This document shows positions 8,540 to 16,122 of a stretch of 54,490 nucleotides of DNA, piece after piece. Source of the stretch: Aquimarina sp. RZ0 (GTDB lineage Bacteria; Bacteroidota; Bacteroidia; Flavobacteriales; Flavobacteriaceae); contig NZ_VTZU01000046.1 of NCBI RefSeq assembly GCF_008370685.1, positions 1 to 54,490 of the forward strand. Reading direction: 5' to 3'. The notes beneath the pieces were generated by a model. That model saw nothing but the letters and a program-made list of their open reading frames with translations, searched no databases and was not told the DNA's origin. Every line of letters starts with the position of its first letter. Positions within the stretch are counted from its first letter, which is position 1. The translations under genes were made by a program, and so were the position numbers.

Positions 8540-10459
8540 TTATAGAGAAGTTGCCCAGGAAAAATCAGCTGCTACCGCTGTAGAAGTACTATATGTTGTA
8601 GTCTCTAAAGCATCAGCACCATCTATTTGTAAATTAGAAGCAGGAGCACTATCTCTGAAATCAAATTGAGTATTGAAACCTGTTAAAGTAAGCCCATCAA
8701 TAGTAGCTCCGGAATTATTTTTAATCTGAATTCCAGTCCCTCCAGTAGTTGATACTGCTGTGAAATTTTTTAATGTTGGATTACCATTTACTCCATCTGC
8801 TTCGATAGCAGTAGAAAAATCTGATATTGTAATGTTTACATACGCATTAGAAAGTGTTCCATTCCAACCTTCAGTCCAATCTACAGCATCATCCTCAAGA
8901 TTCTCAGCATAAAAATTAGTTACATTTACAGTCCCTCCAAAAAATTCAACACCATCATCAGAGCCTCCGATAACTGCGACGTTGGTAATCGTTGTTTCAT
9001 TACCTACAGCATACAGTGTTAAACCGTTAAACTGTGAATCTGCATTAATTTGAGCTCCGGTATTTTTTAGAATTAGGTAGTTGATGGTGCCAGAATTATC
9101 TGCATCATTGTTTCCTCCATAAATAAGACCACCTACTTCTGCGATAGCATCAACACCTTCAGTAGTGGTAGCATTACCACAAATAAGTAATCCGCCCCAG
9201 GCTTCACCATCGTTTGATTCCATTACAACAGGATTATCCATAGTTCCTTCTATGTTGATAGATGCCCCTTTTAATACGGCTATATAATTTGCGGTTCCTG
9301 ATTCAGATACAATTTTAGTGCCAGCAGGAATAGTTAAAGTAGCATTATTACTGACTAAAACGGGTCCGCTTACCTCATATTCAATAGAAGCGTCAAGAGT
9401 AAGGTCACTAGAAATGTTTGCTGGAAGTTTAGTATCAGAACCACTTCCTGCATTTATTATCCAGGCAAACATACTAGCGTTTGTTGAAGAAGTACTAAAT
9501 ACGGCGTCATCAGCTATGTTCGAATCTGCACCATCAATTTGTAGATTAGAAGCAGGAGCACCATCAGCAAAGTCAATAGATTCAGAAAAACCAGTTAATG
9601 TTAAACCATTAATAGTCGTTCCCGAATTATTCTTAATTTGAATAGCTTTACCACCTGTTGATGAGATTGCAGTAAAATTGACAAGAGTTGGATTGTTATT
9701 AACACCATCTGCTTCGATAGCAGTAGAGAAATTTGAGATTGTATTGATTACATATCCGTTTGTCAGGGTTCCGCTCCAGCCTTCGGTCCAATCTACGGCA
9801 TCATCCTCGTTATTTTCGAGATATATATTAGTAACAGACACGGTTCCACCAAAAAACTCAATACCATCGTCTGTACCATTGATGATACCAACATTATCGA
9901 TCGTAGTTCCAGAGCCTACGGCATACAGCGTAAGACCATTGAATTGCGAGCTTGCAATGATTTGTGCACCAGCATCTCTGATGATTAAATAATCAATATT
10001 ACCAGAACTGTCAGTGTCATTAGTCCCTCCATAGATAAGACCACCTACTTCTGCGCTTGCATCAGTCCCTTCTGTAGTAGTAGCATCACCACAAATAAGT
10101 AATCCACCCCAAGATCCTGCCTGACCGTTGGAACGCATAATTACCGGATTAGTAGCTGTCCCTTGAATATCAATATCACCCCCTTTTAGTACTGCAATAT
10201 AATTATCTACACCAACTTCTGATACGATTTCGGTACCTGCAGGTATGGTAAGGGTAACTCCTGATGCAACATTTACAGCTCCCGTAATTTTATATTGAAT
10301 ACTAGCGTCTAATGTACGGTCTTCATTAATAATACCAGAAAGCTCCGTTTCATTACCTGTGCCAGGGCCAATTATGATATCGTCATCATCGCCGCAGGAT
10401 ATAAAAAGTAATCCTGTAACAAATACAAAGCTTAATAATTTACTTAAAGTTTTCATCAT
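8540..10459 (-). CDS. Lipoprotein with two tandem beta-helix-like domains, partner of TonB receptor
   Basis: The 639-residue protein has a lipoprotein signal ending LFISC-GDDDD (acidic after Cys, as in surface lipoproteins of this phylum). It then holds two copies of a ~300-residue domain (about 38-335 and 345-639) that share nearly every landmark: DRTLDASIQY/DLTLDASIEY, TLTIPAGT, NYIAVLKG, WGGLLICG, TTTEGTDA/TTTEGVDA, EVGGLIYGG, TLYAVG, DDGIEFFGGTV, DDAVDWTEGW, AIEADGVN and PASNLQIDGAD. The short repeating Gly/Asn/Asp strands suggest a right-handed parallel beta-helix. It follows the receptor gene by 24 bp, so both are co-transcribed and likely act together on the cell surface. A shorter single-domain homologue is encoded at 14766-16094. 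Confidence 0.85.
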   Translation of the reverse strand: MMKTLSKLLSFVFVTGLLFISCGDDDDIIIGPGTGNETELSGIINEDRTLDASIQYKITGAVNVASGVTLTIPAGTEIVSEVGVDNYIAVLKGGDIDIQGTATNPVIMRSNGQAGSWGGLLICGDATTTEGTDASAEVGGLIYGGTNDTDSSGNIDYLIIRDAGAQIIASSQFNGLTLYAVGSGTTIDNVGIINGTDDGIEFFGGTVSVTNIYLENNEDDAVDWTEGWSGTLTNGYVINTISNFSTAIEADGVNNNPTLVNFTAISSTGGKAIQIKNNSGTTINGLTLTGFSESIDFADGAPASNLQIDGADSNIADDAVFSTSSTNASMFAWIINAGSGSDTKLPANISSDLTLDASIEYEVSGPVLVSNNATLTIPAGTKIVSESGTANYIAVLKGASINIEGTMDNPVVMESNDGEAWGGLLICGNATTTEGVDAIAEVGGLIYGGNNDADNSGTINYLILKNTGAQINADSQFNGLTLYAVGNETTITNVAVIGGSDDGVEFFGGTVNVTNFYAENLEDDAVDWTEGWNGTLSNAYVNITISDFSTAIEADGVNGNPTLKNFTAVSTTGGTGIQIKNNSGATIDGLTLTGFNTQFDFRDSAPASNLQIDGADALETTTYSTSTAVAADFSWATSL

Positions 10460-10483
10460 TGTTTATATTTAATTAAAAAAGTT

Positions 10484-13336
10484 TTAAAATTTATAATTAA
10501 TACTCAAAGAGGTTTCTATCCCGGTAGAATACGATAATATGGCGCTATCAAATTGATTTCCACTTACCACTTCTTGAATAAATTGTGTTCTCTCAATAGT
10601 TGGATTTAATAAGTTTTTTGCTGTCAGCCCTATGTTCCAGTGGTTGTTTATTTCTTTATTAACAATAAAGTCTAATGCCACAAAACCTCGCTCTATAATT
10701 TCACCATTAAAAAAAACATCCGGTTGTTGTTGGTTTCGGGGAGCTCCTAATGCAAAGATTTTATCTGATGCATAATTCCCTGCGAGCGTAAGTTCGTATG
10801 GAGACTTATCACCTGAGTTAAAAGTTAATGATAGGTTAGTAATCCAATCAGATGCTCCTTCTAGTCCAATTTCAGTTCTATCGCCATATTTAAAAGTTTG
10901 CTCAAGAGTTCCATCGGCTCTAAAAACGTCTTTTAAATCTTGTACATGATCCAGATAAGAAATATTACCACTAAGTCTGAGGTTAGCATGTGATTCCCGT
11001 TTTTCTATAAGATATACTCTTCCTTCGAGTTCAAACCCTAGAATACGAGCTCGATCACCTGTATTAAAATATGAGAAAACACCTTCTCCTCCTCTCTGTA
11101 GACCACGATTTATAGGATCTTCTATTCTTTTGTAAAAAGTACTAAAGGATAGTAATTCATCATTTTCTGGAAAAAACTCTAACTTAAAATCTATATTGTA
11201 ATTTTGAGATCTTTCTACGTTAGGGTTCCCTTGAAATACTTGTCCGACCTGAGAAACGTATTGGAAAGGAGCAATCTCTTTGAACTCTGGTAACGTTTGA
11301 CCTACGCTTCCAGAAAGTCGAAATGCTAACTTGTTATTTACCTCATATTTTAAGTTAACATATGGATATATGTTATCGTACTCCTTGTTTGAGGCACCTA
11401 TTCTTGCCTGTCCAGTTTGAGTGTTAACAAAATTTCCAACATCGAATTTGACATCAATTTGATCTTTTTGATAACGAAGACCAACCTGAGCCGTAAGTTG
11501 GTTAAATTTTCCAGTAAAATTAGCATGACCTGAATAAGAAAGAAGTTCAGCATCATAGACATCTAATGGTTGCGTATTGAGCTGTAGCAATCCATTATTA
11601 AAATTTTCTTGTGTGAAGATGTCATCTATTGCATCTATAGAGGTTGGATTGATATCAGCAGTATTTCCTTCTTCGACACCAAAAAATTGAGATAAAAAAT
11701 CTCTGGTTTTATTTCTGAAATCTCCTCCAATATGTAAGACAAAAATATTTTCTTCGTCTGTATTTTGTTTAAGAATCCATTGGTCAGAAATTCTTGCATT
11801 AATTTCTTGATCTGTAATTTCTTGTACGGATTTTCTTTGTTGAAAACCACCTGTAAAACCAAGTTCGACAATACCATCCTCGTTCTCAGGTGTGTTAGGA
11901 TCATCGTTAAGAATGTTTACCTCATTACGAATTCTATTCGGTTCGTTAGCAATCAGGTAATTAAACCCTGCAGCCCATTCTAATGTGTTCTTTTCAGAAA
12001 TAGTATGCTCTCCGATAAGCTGTGTGACTGATAAAAGTGTGTTTTTTATATTTTGATCTCTGATGAACTGAGAGCCTTCTTCAATATTGTCTAATTCTTC
12101 AAAGATTTCTGTTGTACCTTCTCGTCCAGCTTCCAGAGTCTCTTCAAAAACTTTGTGAATAGCAAAAGTGTTGAAAGATAATTTATTACTACTGTTAATT
12201 TTGTACTGGCTATGTAACATCGCAGTTGAATTAACAGTTCGCAACCAGCGTCTTAGATCATTAGAAGGTACAAAATCCCGAAGATTTCCCTGATCATATT
12301 CTCTGAATAAACCTGCTCTGTATTCGTGGTCGATAGATTGACCACCACTAAAATAAATTTTGAAATTTCTTTGCTCACCTAATGTCCATCCGATATTAAA
12401 ACCAAATCCATAATTGATGGGAGTAGAAATTTCTGTTGGATTCCAGGATTGTTCTGTCAAAGCATTGACAAGATTACCAGCATTGAACGCACGACTATAA
12501 ATTCCTAAAGAAATAGCTTCGTTATTCGCGGTGGTTTTAAAGTTGTTAAAAATATCGTTATCACCAACATTAGAGTTTACACCACTGCTAACACTTACAC
12601 CAATGTCTTTTGTTTTCGTAACTATTTTAGAGACAATATCAATATTTCCGGAAGCAAGATCAGCCGAATTCGTAGGAGAAAAGGTTTTGCTTATCGAAAC
12701 ATTTCCTATAAACCTTGATGGGAATAGCTCTAAATTAATATTTTTTTTATCTATGTTATCTGATGGTATTGGTAATCCATTAAGAGTTGTACTTAAATAA
12801 CGATCCCCCAGACCACGTACATAGATATCACCGGATCCTTCTGTTTTAGAAACACCGGATATTTTTGTTGTTGCAGCCGAAGCATTTGAAACTCCAAGCC
12901 TTGTTAACTGTTCAGCTCCTATGCTTTCCTTAATTTGAACTGCATTCTTCTGTTCTAATAAAAGCGCTTCTTCTCTTTCTCTATTCGTTTGTACTTTGAT
13001 TATTACCTCTTCTAATGCGGCAGCAGTAGCACCAAGTGCTGTGTCAATAACTGTTACTTTATCCGGCTCTACAATAATTTCTGCTATACGAAGTGTTTCA
13101 TAGCCTGTAAAACTAAGTTCTAATGTGTAAGTTCCCGGGGCAACGTTGGGGATTTCATATTTTCCATCAAAGTCTGTTGATGTTCCCGTGGAGGTACCCA
13201 CGATAAGAATGTTGGCAAAGGGTAATGGTTGGTTGTTGTTTTCCTTGTCTACTACTGTTCCGGCAATGGAGCCAGTTTCTTGTGCAAAATTTAATCCAAG
13301 ATAAAACAGGGCAATAACTGTAAAAAGTTTTTTCAT
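10484..13336 (-). CDS. TonB-dependent outer-membrane receptor (unit 1)
   Basis: I place the start at Met 13336 (MKKLFTVIALFYLGLNFAQ, a clean signal peptide); an in-frame ATG at 13387 adds an implausible 17-residue extension. The ~950-residue protein has a carboxypeptidase-regulatory-like domain (residues ~22-105, GSIAGTVVDKEN...PLPFANILIVGTSTGT), a plug (~125-240, with IYVRGLGDRYLSTTLNGLPIPS) and a 22-strand-type barrel ending in aromatic-terminated SINYKF. It is not a SusC: no SusD partner follows, but rather the beta-helix lipoprotein. It is a clear paralogue of the receptor at 16123-18930 (plug motifs ELSKKGVSD/QLTRLGVSN, YVRGLGDRY, NGLPIPS). Substrate is unknown; the phased repeats upstream and the pst-like neighbourhood point to a phosphate-related substrate (inference). 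Confidence 0.93.
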   Translation of the reverse strand: MKKLFTVIALFYLGLNFAQETGSIAGTVVDKENNNQPLPFANILIVGTSTGTSTDFDGKYEIPNVAPGTYTLELSFTGYETLRIAEIIVEPDKVTVIDTALGATAAALEEVIIKVQTNREREEALLLEQKNAVQIKESIGAEQLTRLGVSNASAATTKISGVSKTEGSGDIYVRGLGDRYLSTTLNGLPIPSDNIDKKNINLELFPSRFIGNVSISKTFSPTNSADLASGNIDIVSKIVTKTKDIGVSVSSGVNSNVGDNDIFNNFKTTANNEAISLGIYSRAFNAGNLVNALTEQSWNPTEISTPINYGFGFNIGWTLGEQRNFKIYFSGGQSIDHEYRAGLFREYDQGNLRDFVPSNDLRRWLRTVNSTAMLHSQYKINSSNKLSFNTFAIHKVFEETLEAGREGTTEIFEELDNIEEGSQFIRDQNIKNTLLSVTQLIGEHTISEKNTLEWAAGFNYLIANEPNRIRNEVNILNDDPNTPENEDGIVELGFTGGFQQRKSVQEITDQEINARISDQWILKQNTDEENIFVLHIGGDFRNKTRDFLSQFFGVEEGNTADINPTSIDAIDDIFTQENFNNGLLQLNTQPLDVYDAELLSYSGHANFTGKFNQLTAQVGLRYQKDQIDVKFDVGNFVNTQTGQARIGASNKEYDNIYPYVNLKYEVNNKLAFRLSGSVGQTLPEFKEIAPFQYVSQVGQVFQGNPNVERSQNYNIDFKLEFFPENDELLSFSTFYKRIEDPINRGLQRGGEGVFSYFNTGDRARILGFELEGRVYLIEKRESHANLRLSGNISYLDHVQDLKDVFRADGTLEQTFKYGDRTEIGLEGASDWITNLSLTFNSGDKSPYELTLAGNYASDKIFALGAPRNQQQPDVFFNGEIIERGFVALDFIVNKEINNHWNIGLTAKNLLNPTIERTQFIQEVVSGNQFDSAILSYSTGIETSLSINYKF

Positions 13337-13384
13337 TTTGTAGTCATAATATCTGATACAAATAAATACGGTTTTACAGTAAAA

Positions 13385-13424
13385 CATCTTACCCCAGCAT
13401 TATGCTTAGTTTAAGGGATTGTAA
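13385..13424 (-). promoter_or_regulatory. Weak 11-bp phased repeats upstream of receptor 1
   Basis: On the minus strand TTACAAT-CCCT-TAAACTA-AGCA-TAATGCT-GGGG-TAAGATG gives four heptamers spaced exactly 11 bp apart, about 50 bp before the receptor start. The phasing is like a Pho box, but the heptamers diverge from TAACATT, so this is a weak candidate. Confidence 0.35.
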
Positions 13425-13753
13425 TTTTACCCATGTATTAAAAAAGTAGAATTTTACTATGTAGTGATCATTTTTCTAAGACGGTTTTTGTAATTGTGAT
13501 GCTCTGGATACTATGCGGTTACCTTGTAGTTAACGTTTTTTTAACTTATGAAAGAAGGATGTTTTAGTATCAGTAGTACATTAAAATTCGGATTTTGGTA
13601 GTTTTAGAAAATATTATCAAAATATTAGGATATGGTTAAATCAGCTAGATTATTATTAATTGTCTTAACAGCTAGATATTCTTATGCTAAGGAAAGAATT
13701 AGTTTTTTAGAGTTTTTAGCGTAGTAACCTCAGTTTTATAAACCAATGCCCTT

Positions 13754-13902
13754 TCTGATGTAAAATTACCTATTAAAACTCACTCTTTTTTTGTTTATAG
13801 TTCCAAAATAAAAAGAAGCCGCAGGTATGACGATATCTTAATTTTCTTTTTTGTCTAAACAAGAAATTACTGCTTTTTATTTGAACATTTCTAAGAAGTA
13901 AG
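13754..13902. repeat. Copy of a dispersed element (AAATTACCTAYTAAAA family)
   Basis: GATGTAAAATTACCTATTAAAA at the left and TGCTTTTTATTTGAACATTTCTAAGAAGTA at the right (quoted in part) match pieces of the element at 8331-8395 in the same order, with extra sequence between them. Boundaries are approximate. Confidence 0.4.
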
Positions 13903-14213
13903 AAAATTGGATCTCTCTCTTTATGTTTTCATTTTTTAAATACTGGATCTGCTAAACTTTCTTGCATTGCGTATTTTGTGGGCTTATCCTGAAGGTTGTT
14001 CTAGTAAATTGAAATGGTATTATTTGCTAAAAAAAGAGAAGGCTGAAGAAAAACATCATTGTTTGTTGGATACAAATGAATTTCCAGCCTTCTACGAACA
14101 CGTTTTTTTATATCTATTTGCTAACTTGTGTTCGATAAGGAAGCGAATGGATTTGGCTACTCTAATTTTTGATTAAAAACTCGATTACAAATAAATGCAG
14201 TTCTATTATATTG

Positions 14214-14253
14214 TGTTTTAACATAGTATTATACTTAGATTAAGAGAATGTAA
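14214..14253 (-). promoter_or_regulatory. Orphan phased repeat, duplicate of the receptor-1 promoter
   Basis: On the minus strand TTACATT-CTCT-TAATCTA-AGTA-TAATACT-ATGT-TAAAACA repeats with an 11-bp step and resembles the receptor-1 upstream array heptamer by heptamer. No gene starts downstream until 13336, so this looks like the promoter of a deleted receptor gene. Confidence 0.35.
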
Positions 14254-14534
14254 TTTTTTTCAGAATAAATAATAGTATTTATTCTGAAATACATTTTTTA
14301 TGGAACGAACTTATTTCTCTAAATTCAAAGAATAAAAATTGTTAGCTAGCTTTCTATAAGCTGCAAGTGCTATGCTTAGAGTATGTTTAAAAAGAATACA
14401 AATTGAAAATCAATAGTTTGAGATTCTGAGGACACTTCAAATGATGAAAATATCGAGATGTTTTAATTATTTGAAGTAAGCTCACGGTTCTTAAAATATT
14501 TGTTTTCAGGAAGTAAGGTTTTTAAACAAGCTCT

Positions 14535-14702
14535 TATACGATTTGTGATTAAAAAATTCGTATAAATTCATTGAATTATTTTTTCTTTATGCAAGGCAAA
14601 AAAATCAAGCATAGCTATAGCTACGGTTTATTTTTTAAACGAAGTAGAAAGGAAAAAGAAACGATGAATATGCGAAATTTTTAGTTATAAATCGTATTAT
14701 AT
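14535..14702. repeat. MITE-like element, copy 1
   Basis: About 166 bp bounded by imperfect inverted ends (TATACGATTTGTGATTAAAA at left; TTTTAGTTATAAATCGTATT at right) around a core with the palindrome TAGCTATAGCTA. Almost identical copies in the opposite orientation lie at 31165-31331 and 34242-34405. No coding capacity. It sits 3' of the lipoprotein gene of receptor unit 2. Confidence 0.8.
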
Positions 14703-14705
14703 AGG

Positions 14706-14737
14706 AAACTCCTTGATAGTCATTATCAAGGAGTTTT
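14706..14737. terminator. Hairpin terminator after receptor unit 2
   Basis: AAACTCCTTGATA and TATCAAGGAGTTT form a 13-bp perfect stem with a 5-base loop, about 29 bp beyond the lipoprotein stop. The T-tract is short on the minus strand, but stem strength is high. Confidence 0.65.
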
Positions 14738-14765
14738 ATAAAAAGTAGTAATACACCTGTTTTTC

Positions 14766-16094
14766 TTACAGACGAGTCCAACCAGCAGTCCAGGTATCGC
14801 CCTCCTGTAAAGCTCCTACATAATTAGCAGCGGTGAAGAATGTACCTAATGTAGAAGGATCAAAGTTATCTACTCCATCTTCTGCCACAGTATATCCGTA
14901 AGTTCCTGTAAAACCATTAATTCCGAATTCACTTGGGATTGTAGTTCCTATATTATTAAAAGGACTTCCTGAACCATCAAGAGTAAAATTATTAAATAAT
15001 GAAAAATCTGCTAAATCAACTGTGGCAATATCTTCGTGATCTAAATCAAAAGAATTTACATTATCTATAATAGAATTTCTTACAATTATTTCATTATTGT
15101 TCAAGTTCATTAAAGTTTGGTCATCATCAACCTCAATTCCTTTTCCTGGGAAAGCTTTGATAATTGTGTTATATATAGATACCTTGGTACCTGCTCTAAA
15201 CTCTATTCCTTTATTTTCGCCATCACCATCTTCTGCACCAATTAGAGTAATGTTGGATAAAGTTGGGTTAGAGAAAGGTGTAGCCCCTGGATTATCAGAA
15301 AAATTATCTGCTTCGATACCCTTGTCTCCAGCAACAGAAGTTTGTTGAGCTATCCAGAATTGCCCGTTTCCTACCCAGCCATCTGTCCAGTCAAAAGAAT
15401 CATCTCCAGCACCGGTTACTACTGCATATTTTAGGTTGACAGTTCCTCCAAAAAATTCAATACCATCATCATTCCCATTAAAAGCTTGTATATACTCTAT
15501 GGTAGTACCATTTCCTACGCCATATAAAGAAAGTCCATTGTATTCGGCATCATCATTAATTTTTCCACCTGTGTATTCTAAACGTACATACCGTAGGATT
15601 CCTGAGCTATCAGAAGGATCAGTTCCACCATATGTAAGATTTGCAACTTCTGTAGTGGCAGTAGTTTCTCTGTTAATAGGCGCTCTACCTGCTAATAGCA
15701 ATCCACCCCAATCTCCTGGATTTGGTGTAGATTTATTAGATGTAAATACGATCGGTTGACTGGCAGTTCCTTCTGCCAGAATCGTTGCTCCCTGCTCTAT
15801 AGCTAAATAAGAGAATACGCCACCAACATCACCAGCAATAATTCTGGTTCCTGCTTCTATAGTTAGTGTTACACCATCTACAACAGATACTCCTCCTCTT
15901 AGTTCATATGTTTCGCTGACAGATAAAGTTCTGTCTTCTGTAATTTTCCCTTCGAGAACAATTGCTCCCGATTCAACACCGGTTCCTCCTTGGTTGATGA
16001 TTACATCACCAATATTATCTTCCTGGATGGTACACGCACCAAATAAGATTGCTGTACTCAAAACTATCCCTGTTAATAAATTTTTAGTTTTCAT
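14766..16094 (-). CDS. Beta-helix-like lipoprotein, partner of TonB receptor (unit 2)
   Basis: The 442-residue lipoprotein has the signal LSTAILFGAC. The mature protein carries one copy of the domain found twice in the 8540-10459 protein, sharing KITEDRTL, LTIEAGTRI, WGGLLLAG, EVANLTYGG, SLYGVGNGTTIEYI, NDDGIEFFGGTV, DSFDWTDGW and KGIEADN, followed by a longer Asn-rich tail with further strand repeats up to about residue 400. A right-handed beta-helix fold is likely. The gene starts 28 bp after the receptor stop, so the pair forms one transcript. It is probably surface-exposed, capturing or processing the ligand for its receptor; the ligand is not known. Confidence 0.85.
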   Translation of the reverse strand: MKTKNLLTGIVLSTAILFGACTIQEDNIGDVIINQGGTGVESGAIVLEGKITEDRTLSVSETYELRGGVSVVDGVTLTIEAGTRIIAGDVGGVFSYLAIEQGATILAEGTASQPIVFTSNKSTPNPGDWGGLLLAGRAPINRETTATTEVANLTYGGTDPSDSSGILRYVRLEYTGGKINDDAEYNGLSLYGVGNGTTIEYIQAFNGNDDGIEFFGGTVNLKYAVVTGAGDDSFDWTDGWVGNGQFWIAQQTSVAGDKGIEADNFSDNPGATPFSNPTLSNITLIGAEDGDGENKGIEFRAGTKVSIYNTIIKAFPGKGIEVDDDQTLMNLNNNEIIVRNSIIDNVNSFDLDHEDIATVDLADFSLFNNFTLDGSGSPFNNIGTTIPSEFGINGFTGTYGYTVAEDGVDNFDPSTLGTFFTAANYVGALQEGDTWTAGWTRL

Positions 16095-16122
16095 TTTTTA
16101 TATTAATTGTGTTCGTATTTTT

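Larger units (their letters stand above)
13337..14765. other. Long intergenic region with promoter-like duplicate and repeat elements
   Basis: No convincing gene lies here (a 69-codon frame at 13967-14176 has no family features). What is visible: the receptor promoter region with phased repeats (13385-13424); a dispersed-element copy starting near 13754 (GATGTAAAATTACCTATTAAAA); a second stretch at 14204-14290 that resembles the receptor promoter region (shared TTAGATTAAGAG/TTAGTTTAAGGG and ACAAATAAAT.C.GTT); a MITE-like element (14535-14702); and a hairpin terminator (14706-14737). The region looks like the scar of a lost gene plus insertions. Confidence 0.5.

Noticed and set aside
13967..14176. 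69-codon frame in the long intergenic region
   Set aside because: No signal peptide, domain or upstream translation signal is convincing, and the composition looks like random AT-rich sequence.
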